In this document: positions 23,180 to 37,100 of the stretch, one piece after another
Numbering within the stretch: position 1 is the stretch's first letter
How the letters are laid out: every line of letters begins with the position of its first letter
Assembly (NCBI GenBank): GCA_949358305.1
Contig: OX442314.1
Coordinates: 17,105,060 to 17,169,059, forward strand
DNA from: Strigamia acuminata
Lineage: Eukaryota > Arthropoda > Chilopoda > Geophilomorpha > Linotaeniidae
DNA: 64,000 nt
Direction: 5' to 3'
Translations under genes and position numbers: made by a program
The notes under the pieces: model-generated
Told to the model about the DNA's origin: nothing
Seen by the model: only the letters and a program-made list of their open reading frames with translations
Databases searched by the model: none

Positions 23180-26100
23180 CTGTGAAATAGATCGAAAAAC
23201 AACGAAATGTAGAAGAAAAAATAATAATAACAATAAGAGGAATTCGGGGTGTGCACGCAGTTGTCGCTTTTCGCATATAGCCAGCGTCAATTAACGCTGC
23301 GTCAATGTCGGATTAGGTCCATTTGGTCTAATGGAATTGCCAACCGAACAGTCCTAGGTCGATTTAACTGCGTTTGCTAGGTGAATCGTTCGTACATTAC
23401 TCATGAGCCCTTCCATCATCCGTCTCTTGACTCATTCAACCCTTTGGTGCGACGTGACCGGGCGACGCGCCGCTCGAAAAGGGGGAAGCGCGAGTGCTTT
23501 TTCATGTTTTGTCCGAGCATGTAAATAAGGCGAATGACGTCAGTGGATGAGAGAGACTCGAGTCTCTGACACCTCATGAGAAACCAAAAGGGGGCGGTAT
23601 ACGAACTGCCCTCCTTCTTTGCCCCGACACTATTAAAAATGAAAGGCGGCAAGCCACGAGGCTCCCCTCGAGGGCGTGGTGCTCTCGTGCCTGGGAAAGC
23701 GAGCGCGTGCAAGGTCAAAGGTGCACGTGGCACACACGACGGGACTCATCACGGAAACAACAAAAACCCACGCAAACTCTTTGCCTACCTACTATCATAC
23801 CTCAATCCCTCAATTTATTAAATTAAACCTTTTCCTTTCTTTTTGATTACATTTTTTTAATTACGTTTCTACAAATTGGCTTTCTACATGTATATCAATT
23901 AATTCTATTTCATTAATTATTATATATTTTAATTGCAATAAGGAGTAAAAAATTAAGGTGTGTCCACCAAAAGCAATGGCTGCTATGGGGTTCCCTTTCG
24001 CGCTCACTCTCACTCTCTCTCTCCCTTTCTTTCTTTATGACGTTGATGTCCACTGCCAATGCAGATGGCGCTCCCTTGGCAGTGGCTCATTTACATGCGG
24101 GCGTCTCCCCCATACCTGGCGGGAAGGGCTCGCCATCCATTACCCTTTGTATGCCTCTCAAGATGAATTCGGCTGGTGGGCCCGCAGAATAACCTTTTGG
24201 CGCGCGATAAATCACGAGCTCCGTGGCATCCCCCCTTCTCTTCTCACAACAACAACAACAGCCGCTGCCTGCCTTCGCTTCGGCGTTCGTTCGTTCGTTC
24301 GTTCGTTCGTTCCTTCTTCCTTCCTTCCTTCCCCACCCTCCTCATCCTGGTTGCGCCTCATGCAAATGAGTCCTTTGTTCCCCATCGCTGGGCCCATTGG
24401 CGAGCCCAGTTCGCTTCCCCGAGGATTTACCCGAGTCATAGTGGCCGTTGGCCCATCTGCGCCTCGTCTCTTGTGTCCAACACTGACCGTTCACCCGTTC
24501 CTCCCCCCATTTCTTATCGCCCAACGTCCGTGCGTCCCCCCACCCCCCGGTGCCCGCATTTTTCTCGCTAATTAATTAAAAGCGCTAAAAAATTAATCTC
24601 ATGTACACTGGCAATGAGATTCAGGCGAGGAACGACCAATACGGAAGCGGCTTGGAAATCTCACCCTTCGACAGCCAATGAGGAGAACCGGCTTAAATAG
24701 GATTCCAATTAATCACTCGAGTTGAGTGACGCGCGCGCGTTGCAATGGGGGTTTGCATACTGACCCCTAATCTCCCCCCATCGCATCCCTCGATTCCCAC
24801 TTGGAAACATTTGTTCTCTTCTCGGGTCGCTCGAGCAGCGGAACCAATCGCGCCTACTGCAACGGGACCCCTCAAGCCGACACCCAGGGCGACCAAGCAA
24901 AAAAACAACAAAAAACAAAAGACACTTTAAAAAAAAAATTGAAAGAAAGAAAGAAACAAAAAGAAAAAAAATTCGAGGGACCGGTTACCGAACGTGACGT
25001 CACTTTTTCAATGGCTTACCGTACGCTTAAAAACGTGAAAATGTAAACTAGGTGATAAGATAAAATAAAGATAGGGCAATAAATGTTTCTTTTCTTTTTT
25101 TCTCGAGAGAACGAGAGACAGAAAAAGCGGGAGACCGGTTTGCTAAACGTGAGTTAATTTTTAAAAAGATTACGGTGGTTTGAAAAAAAATTAGAAAGGT
25201 GTGTATAATTGCTGGGTTTAGAAGCTGTGATAAAAAATGAAGATTGGACCGGTTAATAAATATAAGCCCATTTCCTTGCACGCAAAAAAAGAGTAAATAA
25301 AAATGGCGACAACGAGTGAGTGTGAGCGGAGAAAAAATAGACGCAGTTTACTGTTTAAACAGTGGCTTTTAGGAGAGTTGTTAAACGTGTTGTGGTTTTT
25401 TACAATGTGAGAAAAAAATTGAAATGCTAATAAATCTTGTTTAAGTAAACCGAAGAATTAAATGAAATAAAAATCTGTTTTTTTCTTCTTAATTTGTTGT
25501 TTTGTTTTTCTGTTTCTTATATAGATAAAGAGAAGAATTATAAAATTTGGTGAATGTTTTTTGCTTTACATTTAATTCTATAGAGAAAAACTAAAAAATT
25601 ACGCAAAATTGAATGCGATGAACTATAATTATCGTTAAAAAAATATTTATTGGACTAAATTTGCATGTATTTCAATGGAGCAATAAGATATGTTTTTCCG
25701 TTTGATAAATTCGTTACCGACAATCACCGAAATCTAAAAATGAACTGAAATTTTTTTAAACTAAATATTCAAACTATAGAATATAACATGGAAAAAGTAC
25801 AAGCACATTCAATACACCAATCTAAATGGAAGATTTCACATGTTAAATTTTCAATTTCAATTTACACCGGCTTAAAATCTAAAAACAAGTTTAAATGAAT
25901 TTAAAAACGCGTCTAGTATTCCATAAATCAAAGACTAATTCAACAATAAACCCTTGTTTTGTCCATCATTGAGCTATCAAAGAATTTTTCATTTTTTCTG
26001 AAACACTCATCCGTGCAATTAAAAAAAAATACGACCAAAAAAACTACACGCACACACCACACACGAAAGAAAAAAGAATGGACAAAAACTGGTTGTAACA

Positions 26101-26524
26101 AACAACCGAATTAGCGTGAAAAAAAAACACAAATAAGAGTGAAAAAATGAACATGAGGTTATATTTTATATTATCAACGGCAGCCGGAAAATAACGGTAT
26201 ACCCACAACCCATAAGAAGCTGAAATTCGGCTGAAATTACATCCGAGCGAACATCAAGTTACGAAACCATAAACTCGACTAATTCCTAAGATTGTATTTA
26301 ATTAAAAACCCGTAGTAGTATATTTAAAGTAACCGGAACAATTGACCAAACTAGAGTGTTATTCATTGGCCAATATTAACAACATTCTGGTTCTCCCCAG
26401 CCGCAATGTGCAGTGTCCAGTCTCTCTCTCGCTCTCTCTCTCCATCTCCCTCTCCCACTAGCCATCCAGATCGTGTCCACTCACCATTCATTCACCAATG
26501 AGAAGGAAGGGTTTAATTTCTTAC
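23180..26524 (-). other. Array B intron (3.3 kb)
   Basis: The left half (23,400-24,560) is GC-rich with the string AACCCTTTGGTGC at 23,438 and a GTTC/TTCC repeat (24,284-24,332). The right half is AT-rich. The 205-codon plus-strand open frame at 23,958-24,575 is low complexity and unsupported. Nothing else was identified. Confidence 0.55.
24284..24332. repeat. (GTTC)n followed by (TTCC)n
   Basis: Six GTTC units pass directly into TTCC units in an otherwise GC-rich part of an intron. Confidence 0.9.
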
Positions 26525-26747
26525 CTGTGTGTAGTCGTGTGTGCTGCTGGACATGAGATAGTTGCTTGAATCTTCTTTCACAGTAGGAGCACTTGTAGGG
26601 CTTTTCACCCGTGTGGATTCGAATGTGCTGAACCAACTGATGGTTACTGGAGAACGACTTGAGACATTGCTGGCACTGATGAGGCTTCAACTCGCCGCGA
26701 TGAACCTCACGAGCATGGTGCTGCATGGCCGACTTGTGCAAAAAGAT
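26525..26747 (-). CDS. Array B exon 1: half finger plus two C2H2 fingers
   Basis: TTTGTGCAG acceptor, GTAAGA donor, phase 0 to 1. It starts IFLHKSAMQHHAREVH, the histidine half of a finger with no cysteines of its own. HQCQQCLKSFSSNHQLVQH and YKCSYCERRFKQLSHVQQH follow, ending HTG at the donor. The TGEKPY linkers are canonical. The second finger and its neighbour resemble fingers 3-4 of array A (QLSHLQQH, QLSNLQSH). Confidence 0.88.
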
Positions 26748-27015
26748 CTGCACAAACAAACACACACACAAAACTGACCACACCCGACGAAAACCACACC
26801 AACAACAATAACAAGATATAACCCATAATAACAAAAACAAACTACCACGACTATGAGTGTGAGCAACCAAAAGGAGTTTAAAAAAAAGGATAAAAAATAA
26901 ACCCCGAACCACAAAGTAATAACCCTTTGGTCTCGTCCATCACGACTCTAGCCGCCATCTTGAAGAAGACCGGTTTCACGACAACCCTTTAAGCTCCAAC
27001 CGATTTATTTCGCAC

Positions 27016-27267
27016 CTGCAACGAACTCAACGTAGGCCCAGAAGCAAAAGGCGAAGGACGGGGACCGCCACATGCGATCGGGGAAGAGTCGACCGAATCG
27101 GCCTCAGATCGCGACACGGCGCGCTGGGATGGACCCACCGCGTTCCCGTGAAGCGAATACGAGCCGCCGCCGCCGCCGCCTCCGCCCCCGCTCCCGTTGC
27201 CCGTGCCTGATCCATCGTTGTTTTGTTGTTGGCCATTGTTCACCTGAGGAACTCCGCTGTTTGTACC
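27016..27267 (-). CDS. Array B upstream exon (84 codons, Gly/Ser/Asn/Gln-rich)
   Basis: GTTTCAG acceptor and GTGCGA donor, phase 0 to 0. It encodes GTNSGVPQVNNGQQQNNDG, a run of nine glycines, then SYSLHGNAVGPSQRAVSRSE and a Ser/Pro-rich end (SSLQ). No domain is present; it looks like a disordered spacer. Both this exon and the shared exon 46098-46372 end in CAG before the same kind of acceptor. Inclusion after the shared exon would separate the cysteine and histidine halves of finger 1. Confidence 0.7.
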
Positions 27268-27547
27268 CTGAAACGACAAAAAAAGCAAAATTGATTCGAA
27301 AAAAGTTGGCGATAAAAAGAATGTAGCAGAAAGACGAACAAAAAAGTATAAAGAGAAAAAACAATGTTGGAAAAAAAAGATACAGCAAGAGGCCATGAGC
27401 GAAACACGCAAGTGAGACGCGGCGCAGACGCCGGAAAGAGATCGACCGCGGGTTGCGTAAAAAAAATAAAAAAGGACAGCAAAGCCGGGAGTCTTTCGGC
27501 CGACGTTGTGTAAAGACTTAAAAGGCATCGATGGACACGGGACTCAC

Positions 27548-27577
27548 CTGATGAGAAGAGGAACCCAGAGGAGCCAT
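27548..27577 (-). CDS. Candidate first coding exon for array B (MAPLGSSSHQ)
   Basis: ATG at 27577 is followed by ten codons and a strong GTGAGT donor in phase 0, as required by the next exon at 27016-27267. An in-frame TGA lies eight codons upstream, so the frame opens here unless an acceptor intervenes. The base at -3 is T but +4 is G, a middling start context. This would give array B its own promoter, 16 kb downstream of array A. It is a short exon and remains a prediction. Confidence 0.5.
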
Positions 27578-28127
27578 GGAGAGCGCAATCCTTTGCGCTC
27601 AGCGTCGGCAGCTCATGAAGAACCGCTCGGTATTAAGCATTTACATTTTTTAGATGAGGAGAAAATCAATAATTTTTCCAAAGCGGCGTTCAAGCGTGCG
27701 TCCCTCCCCCAACCAGAGAGAGAGAGAGATGTGCGCGCGCGCAAAAAAGGGGCGCCTCGAGCCGAGCCACATGAATACTTGTCCTGCTGGGACAAGATGG
27801 CGGAGGGTGGGGATGGGGACAGCAAGAAAAAGGTGCCACAAACGACAACGGGGTGTTTTTATGATAAACAAAACAAGCCATTAGTGCGACAAAAATAAGC
27901 ATACACACCCTCCCTTACCGACGTGCAATGGACGCGCCGAAAACGCAGCTGAAAGGGGTTGATCATTTTGACACCGAGGGAGAGAGATACCACGTTCAAC
28001 CCTTTGGTCCCAACAATCAGGGTCCGGGAACGCAGCGTCAAAAAATCAAAATGGTTGAAACGTCAATAATGAATGAGGAAAAACGGGCTCCACAAAGGGC
28101 GACCACATTCAAAAAGAACCCCAAAAA

Positions 28128-28129
<2 letters not shown>

Positions 28130-28158
<29 letters not shown>

Positions 28159-28162
28159 AAAT
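28130..28162. repeat. (AAAT)n microsatellite
   Basis: Eight tetranucleotide units followed by degenerate GAATG units. Confidence 0.9.
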
Positions 28163-31100
28163 GAAAGAATGAATGAAAGTTAAAAAAATAAAAAAAATCT
28201 GAAAAAGTGGTTTCGCGTTTCATCTTACCATTGGAGAGGACTCGAGTGGTATTTGTAGGATTTGACTTGACCACATTTTGACTTTTGTGAGGTGAACCAA
28301 CGCCAGCGCTTTCTTAAGGACGCAAATCCCCCGCACCTCACCTCAAAAGTCTCACACACCACCCCCACAATGCTACCGTTCTCACCTGAAACTATGTGGG
28401 AACTCGATGGTCGAGCTCGTTATCAGATCCAAGAGGTAAACAAAGACACAAACACACAATCACATACACAACCAACGACACTTTACAGCAAAAAATATTG
28501 CTTCGGAAAAAAAACGACACACCCCCGCGCCATGAGGTGAAGCACCTGAGAAATAATCAAGCTTAGGCGCCACTTTTTCTTACCGCCTGGCTTATCCCAG
28601 GTGAGTCAGCCCCGATTGCCCTTAGCGTCTCTTTGCTAAGATTTATAGGCTGTAATTTCAACAAAGTATTGTAATTAAGCATAGCGAACCACAAGAAAAA
28701 CTCATCAACGTGGACTTCTTTTGACAAGAACCTGTCCCTCGTCATCAGTGAACGCTAGTGTACGCTACCATAGTGTGTTTTAATGAAGAAAATGTGATTC
28801 CGTGTGCATAAAAAATACAGGGCTTCGTTTTCAATTAAAAAATAAGAGAGAAAAAGAGAAAAAGAGAGCGAGGAGGAGAGAAAAGAAATTGTGAATCGGT
28901 CCCCGTTACCCTTCATTTCGCTCGTTTTCGTGTAGCGTTTTTGCCCACCCCCTTTGGGTGCCATTAATTGGCTCGGTTAATAAGAGATCGCCCACCCAGC
29001 CGACAATTACGAGGCCAAGGTACGTATCTGGTAAAGAGGGAGGTAAAAGGAGGAGAGGAGAGGAAAGGGGGTTGTGAGGGAGGTGCTAATTTGTGCTTTG
29101 TTTCCGCACTAATTCAATTTATACAACTCGAAGACACTCCGCCGCCATTAAAGTGAAGCTAACAGAATTTCGAGTTGGATTGACGAGCCGTGCCAAAAAA
29201 CACCCACTGGACACACAAATTAATAAATGATAAAGAAGGAAAAGGGGAAAAAAAAGAAGGAGAAAGAGAAAGGATAGAGAGAAACAAAGATGGTGGAAAG
29301 CTTTGACGTCATCATGTTGGTCAACATCTCCCCTCCCTCTCCGTTCAGCCTCTAAACATCAATAGGACCAAGGGGCGGAGGATGTAAACAAGAGACACGA
29401 ACGCAGCTGGTCACAACAGCACAACGGACTCAACGGGTTAAGACGTTAAGACAAAGGAAGGAGCGTGAAAAATATGGCGACCGATGTCGGATTTAGGAGC
29501 TGCGGGATCAAAGGTGAGAAAAAAGTGACCGGTTTCTGTGGGAGAAGATGAAAACAGAGCGAGGGGAACGAGGAGGGGGAAATTCTCATTAACGATCCGA
29601 GATGACTTCATCTTAGGAAATTAATAAATTAATTAAAGATGAACGTCTTGGGGCTTACGACTTATTAAAAACTAGAAGCGAACGCGAAAGGCCAAAAATC
29701 TAAAAACGCATATGGGTGGGTAGAGAAAAAATTGCCGAAAAAAGGGGAACGCTTCGAAAAAATAATTAAAAAAACAGAAAAACAAACCATGCAAAAGAAA
29801 CAGTCACAGAAAAAAGTTTTTTCTTTTTTTTTCCCGTAACCTTTAATTAACATGTAGTGAAATAATTAAGAAGACGGAATATTCGAAAACTGAGTGGCGG
29901 GTTTCTGAAGTGAGTGTTGAACCCCACGAAAAGCCACCCCTAAGACACCCACCTCCACTCCAAACAGAAAAGAAATTTCCCCTCCCCCGTTCCACTCACT
30001 GTTGCGGGGAAAGAAAAGGGAGTCGTGGAATCCCACTTGACTCAACCTGGCTCCTCACCTGGCCATTCCAGGCACGTGCTACCACTCTACAAAAGGTAAC
30101 CTGCGACTATACCCGATCGCGCCACTATTTCATATACCTAATTCTGCATTCGGGCCGGATTTAATTCGATTTATTCATGGTATTTCTAATTCTTGCCTTA
30201 TTCTTTATTTATTTATTTTTCCTGCAGAGAATTAAATGCGGAGAAATTGAGAGACAAAGATGGTTTGAAGATAAGCGAAGACAATACGGCAATGGGAGAA
30301 AGATGAACGTGTTTCTATCCGTTAGAAACCACTCGAGTTGGACCGGATTTGAAAGCTGTTGTTGGTGCTTTGGTTTTGGCTCCGTGTTGACTGTTTGCTG
30401 TGAGACAAAAGAACCCAACCCCCAACCAACCGATTGAAAGGACGTGCAGGACAAAAATGGCCGCCCCAACTCAAGTGACAACTTGAAGAGGATTTGGATA
30501 AAACAAAAAAAGCGTTTTGGATTTATAAGATGATTTCGTAACTGAGGTTTTATAAAAATCTGCGAATTAGGGTTCGAACTTTCGGTCCGTTTTACCGACA
30601 TATAAACTAGAGATAAAATTTCAAACGAAAAAGAAAAAAAAAAATGGAGAAAACTTGTGCAGTGTAATTAGAGCTACCTCGAGGAAATTTTAATCACTTT
30701 TACCTGATCAAAATGGAAATTTAACTGCACTCTCACTCAAATTAGTAGAGTTGCATTTTTTTCCCCTCATTTTTCTAATATCTTTGAATATTCAATGCAG
30801 AGCGACGCCTCATTGGTCGATGCTGGTCACACGAACCACTCAGCATGGAGCAATGGCCGCCGCGTGAATGATTGCAAATGAGTCAAATGTCAATTAGGGT
30901 TCATAGACTGGCCGCGAACGCCCTCGGACCGTTCGCAGACGCAACGGGTTAAAAATGAGAACTGAAAAGCCAAAACGATGAAGTGGAAAACGAGATGGCG
31001 ATGAAGATGAAGATGAAGATGCTCCTACCTGATGTCGATATCACGATGAGTACAGAAGAGGAGGAAGAAGATGCGCATCGTCAACAAGATGCCACAGGAA

Positions 31101-34100
31101 CGCAAAAGTGGTGTGCACCCGCGGGAACGCTGTACAAACGCCGATTCACTAACAACATTGGCCGGCAGGGCACAAGGGAGTTCTTTTTCCTTCGTTTTTT
31201 TTAAAACTTTTTTTTGGTTTCAAGGAGAGAGCGAGGTGACGCAGGCCTCACGTGAAAAATCCCTTGAGTTATGAGGAGAGGCGCCATTGTTCCACTCACT
31301 GTTACTTCACCTGAATCACCCGAGCTGAAAGGGTTAGACAGGCACCTGAGGAGGGAAGGGGATTCGAAGAGGGGATCCACCGTACTGCCTCATTTGAATG
31401 TGCAAGAACCTCATTTGCATAACTTGCCCGCAGCTTTCTTCTCTCGGAACGAAAGGGTTACGCACTGATGGCACACGAGCCTCGCTCGAGGACCCGCTTC
31501 AAAGAAACTGATTTCGAGGGAGCCAACTTCCTGGCCAACACCCACGCCCCCACGCGACCCCAAAACCCACCTAACAGATGCGAGAAAACAAACAAACAAA
31601 CAATTCTCAAACCCGCAGAAACATAAACCCATCGAGCAAACCCTGTGCGAGATATGCAGAAACGCAACGCCACTTCAAAGGTTAACTACAGTTCGCCCAA
31701 TGACCCGACTCACCTGGTCGGAGGCCACATCGATCCGCCAAACCGCGCTATAAATGATCCACCAGCCGAAAGAAGGAAAGAAAGAAAGCGAAACGAACAT
31801 TAACGACAAAAAACGAGTAATACAACTGAGTAATAATAAAGATCGTAAATAAAAAATAAACATCATGTTTTTCCGAAAAATAAAAACAATAATAAAAAGG
31901 TGTAGAAGAACGCGGGTGGTTGACAAATGTCAACTTGATGGCTCCATCAACAAAGACAAGGCACAATTTCAGGGGCTTGAAAACAGAACATTGGACTCGT
32001 ACTCCACAATTACAAGGCGCACACCTGAGTTTTTCATTTATCCCCTAAGTGGGTCTTTTTCCCTTCGCAAGACACCCGCTTCGTTATTAAAACAATAAAA
32101 AAATATTCACTTTTTTATATCAAAATGGGGATGATGAAAAAGATGAGGACAGCAGCTGGCTCACCTGGACGAATTTTAAGGAGTAGGGGCTAATTAATAC
32201 ATACAAACACACACACATTTCCAACGACTTTTCCCCCACTGTCTTAACGACTCAAATACTAATTCAGTAACAAAAAAATTCTGTAATGATTAAATTATTT
32301 TTTTAAAAACAAAGAAAATTAAAAATATAAAAAATATAATGACCAAGGGGCATCTAGAAAATAATTAAAGTCAGAAATGTGCTTCATTTCCAAAGCCAAG
32401 AGAATAAAAACGCCCGAGAACGGCCGGCATGAAAAAAAATCCGGCGTTGGTGGTTTGTGTGAAGATCTAGATTAAGGGAATGATAAGAAATGTTGGGAGG
32501 AGGAATGTAAAGAGGGGGACATCTTCCTCCGCCCCTCAATCTTACGGCTGATTAGCCACACACAAGGAGGAAAGTGAGCAGCGGGTCCCTTCCCCATACG
32601 GGGTAAGCAATAAAAAAAAGAATAAAAAAGAAAAAAAGAGGGACGCGAAGGGAAGGTGGGAGAGAGAGAAAGGGAAAGGGAAGTTGTACGCAACGCACTT
32701 GGCACTTGGACATGTTGAAGTATGGGAAGGAAAAAAATTTCACGGCCATATTTTAAACGGGAAAATAAACATAAGCCTTAATAAACGGAGCGCAGTTACG
32801 CGGAGCATCATCTAGACGCTGAATAGTCGCCATATTGAACGCGCGATGAAGTTAGAGCGGGTGGGGAGATGAGGGAGGGGTCAACGAAGGCCAGTGGTCA
32901 AATGCGATACCCACCACGTGAGCTTGAGGGGGTGGTCCTTGCGTGTTGAGTGGTCTCATGATGCGTCGTTGGTTGTCGAGCGGCGGTGCGTGGCTCATCG
33001 ATGCGTCTCGGCGCGTCTCGGCGATGCGAAAAAATCACGAGCGCAAAGGGGTGCCGCCGACTCGACTCGACGACCAACACTTTTTCGTTGGGCGCGGCCA
33101 TAAAAATCCCCCTCCCCCCATACCCATCTTTTCTCCCGCACCCTACACCTCCTTGTTTATCGTCAGCAGCGAGAGGCGACGTCACAGCTCAGTGTGGCAA
33201 TCAATGGCAAGAGCCAAGGTGCCTCCCTCACCGAGCGTCTCCTCCCTCATCCTACACACCCCACTTCTCATCCTCGCGCTCGTTTTCATCTTGCCTGCAA
33301 TAAAATGGCGCCCTCTTTTTTATTTCTCTTTGCATTTCTCGTGTCCATTTTCTCCGTTTCTGCACAAATGGACGCGCGAGGACTTTGACTCAAGTTTCCG
33401 ATATTTCGCATCCCTTAGACACTGCCGTTTATCACCCTTTAAACCCGATGTTCCGATGACGCATTCGTAACGCAGTAATGGCAAAGGATGGGTGGGAGTC
33501 GTGAGTCACGCATCGATCGGAGCTCGGCCCGAAAGGGGAGCACTGACGTCAGAGCCGCCGTCGCCACTGAATAAAGAATATGCAAACACACGCGGAGAAG
33601 GCTGGGAAATCATCAATAATCCTTTGCTCTTCGCTTTTTTCGCTGCACCCGACACCTTCTCCGTGGTCGGTCATTCACATAATCCGAGAAAAAGATGGAC
33701 ACGTGTTTTATTTTACTTTTTATTTTTTTTTTTAGAATTAAAAAAAATAAAAATAAAAATTAAGGAACATTGACCTCGAGAAATTTAAATATACACAAAC
33801 GACAAATCAAACGCAATTTCATTTGTCTGAATATTCTCGTGTTTCACTCAAAATTGACTCATGGCGTCTCATCAGAACAACGGATCATCTGAAGATGCGA
33901 CGCGTGCCTCCTTATCAAATATTTTAATCAATTTTTTTTCTTTCTTCAAAAAATTAAATTTGATTTTTCCGTTTGCAAAAAAAAAGGAAAATGGAAATGG
34001 AAAAGGTTTGTTTGCTCACAAATTGAGAATAAAATTATATGATTGAATGAGATGATTTCTTTGATTTGTTTGTATCACGCATATTCAAATGGCATTCAGC

Positions 34101-37100
34101 AAGTGCCAGGTGACAAGTTCGTGCTTGGTTGGCCAGGTGCGTGGTCCGTTGGTGCAAAGTATTCATTTCCTACGGAAATGAGGTAATAAGCGCTTACTGC
34201 ATCTGTTGTCGTTGTATTTTTCTGGTGGGACGCGTCTCTTGATTTGCCGATCCCCTCCACTGGACGTGCCTCCCTAGTCGGCTCATCTTTAATTTTGCTC
34301 AGACAAATCAGGCAAACAATAAATTCATTACAAATACAAATGTAGAAAATTGTATATAAAAAAGTTAATTAATTAAAACTAAAAAAAAAAATATTATATT
34401 TAAATTTGTAAAACAAAAAAGTTGTGTCATCTGTTGTCGGCGTCGATCGCCCAGTGGGTCTCGTGACCCTGTCTTTGTATCTTCCCCGACTGCTTGGGGT
34501 TGGCGGAATAGAAGGGTTATATTCAAATCCAGCAGCAGGACTCAAAGGGTTAGTGATGGCCATCGGAAGGAAGCGGTCCATTCAGAGTGGTTTAACTGGT
34601 CCTACAGGATCCGAGAGTTTGCCATCCACCATGCCACCCTTCCTCCTTCTCTCCCTCCCCCTCCTTCCCCCCATATATTTTTCCTTGCTCGCATTCACCT
34701 CATAAATATGACGTTGCTTGTTGTTGTTGTTTATTTTTTAAGACGCATCAGCCCAGATGGTGAGGGAAGGGGTAAAGAGCGAGATGCGATCAACGATGCA
34801 GACCACGCACACTGTTTGCCTCGCGGATAAAATTTCATCGCGGCCAGGAAACGCGCGCGAGGGACGATGCCATCATCATCATCACCATCATTGAACGAAA
34901 CCGTGATCGATGTACGGGGATTCACCACCCACGCTCGCGCCGCCAATGAATAAGACACGGCCGACTAAGGCTGGGTGTTGCCATGACAATCAACGACCAA
35001 TGGAAAGAATTCTCTCCAATCGCAAAACGCACGAACCACATAAATTAACGAACGCTGCACAACGTCGACCCCGATGCAATTAAAGAAAAAGAGCTACACC
35101 TGCTACTCGGGGATCACCCCTTACTCCCCAACCCGCATCATGAATTAAATACCCTGGAGTTGTAATAAAAGAGAATGGATTTTTTAAATAGCTGCTTACC
35201 GGATTATTTTTCAGGTGAGATGATGGGACGTTTTCAAGATGAGCTGGTCATTGATTCAGTACTGTGTGCTTCGGGCCGGTGTTATTACATCGTGTCGTGA
35301 TCGTGATCGTGAATGAAGACGAAGACGGTGGAGTTGAGAAGAAGAAATTCTGACCCGTTCCCTCAATTTTGATTGCTCACACACACAAATGGTCGATGGT
35401 GGCAGTAATTGAAAAGTTTACGTTGTGTGAAATTTGGCTTAGAATCTTTTTTTCTCTCTTTTTATACTTAATTTTTTAATGTTTTTTGGAGAAGTTGAAT
35501 TTTAAATTTGCTTTAGTGTTAAATTGATTTGATAAAATTTAGCGTGTCGAAATGAGAAAACAATTGATAAATAAACAAGCGGAAATGAACCATCATCGAC
35601 CAAATATACGAAGAAATAAGCAGGAAATAAGGCAGCTTACCTGTAAAAAAAAAAAAAAAAAAAAAAAAAGAAAAGAAAAAAAAGGTGAGACATTAAAATA
35701 TAAATGTAAAATTTTCGAAGAAGTAAATGTTTCTTTAAGAGATAAGGAGGAATAAAGGTGAAAAAAAGAGACAGGAATCGACAAAAACGGAGGAACAAAT
35801 AAAAGTCCAAAATAATATTTTTATGCATTTAATAAATAATTTTATTAGTAATTAATCGGAGAAAAAAATAGATATTTTATTTTTAGTAAAGGTTTTGTTT
35901 TATAGTTTTAATTATATATTTTATTAGAAAACGTTAATAACTTATACACGTTTGACTGAATTAAACGAGAAGATTTCAAACAAGGATAAATGTTAATTCA
36001 TCAACTACCTTTACATACTAATGTTTACAAAGCTTTGATTATATTATCTATAAATGTCGTAATATACGCAACTGCTTTTATAAAACTGCAAAAAAAAGAA
36101 GAAAATAAATAAAGAAATAAATAATTCAACGAGCAGTTTGCAATTAAATTTTTTTCTCGATGTTATTTTAAGTTTAACAATTTTATGACGGCATATTTTT
36201 AATGTCACTTCCATTCTGTAATTTGTACTTTTTTTTCTTCTTTCCAAGTTAATGTAACAGATGTTGTCGGATAAATATTTATTAAATAACCCCTAACTGT
36301 ATCATTATTTTTTTTCGGTTTTAATTTGGTTTAGGCTTAGGTCCGAACAAAACAACATACCATTTTAAACTCGGATAGGATCCTATCTTTTGTGAAATTA
36401 ATCACAATTATCCAATCCGTATGTGTGAAAATAGTATTTTCAGTTCGAAATGAGAATTATCCGTAGGTTTCCCTCACAATATCTGCCATTTCGTCTTCTT
36501 ACAAAATACAGCTAGTTATTTAAATTAATGAAATAATGTTCCCTCCGAGACTAAACCTACTCTAAATTGTAACATTTTAAAAAGCCCATAATTCTTAAAA
36601 TTTAAAAATCCCTAAGAGCAATTCAGGGAAGTATACAAATGAGTATTACCGGGTTCCCACTTAAAACGCATTTTTACCTATATTCTACTAGAATTTTATC
36701 CTCAAAAACGAGTCATTTAACCTGCTAGAATTCTCTGAATCTAGTTGCGTTAATTGCGTATTCAATCCACTGTACTGCAATTCTTATAGATACGCTTCGG
36801 AGATAGGTTTAGAATAGCTAAACGTGAAAATTCTGATGTTTTACGCCAAATGTTACAATTATTGTTTCTTTATTCACTTCAAATTTATAAAATATAAATT
36901 CACGTAACTAAGAAAACATGTATCCAAAACCAGAGATGAAATAGTTTCAATGTAAGATGAATTATAAAAGCTGGTTTTACATTCGTTGATTGGAATCTTT
37001 CTCTAAAATAGCACAAAACATCGAAATTCTTCCACGTAATTACAAATTTCACTTTTATTAAACCGTGACTTTCGGAAACAGTAGATCGCAATCTAATTAA

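Noticed and set aside
23958-24575. 205-codon plus-strand open frame
   Set aside because: Low-complexity, phenylalanine/proline/serine-rich translation of a GC-rich intron with TTCG and TTCC repeats; no domain and no splice context.
31710-31745. Possible 34-base exon ending in CAG/GTGAGT
   Set aside because: Its length and phase do not fit either zinc-finger chain and it carries no finger half.
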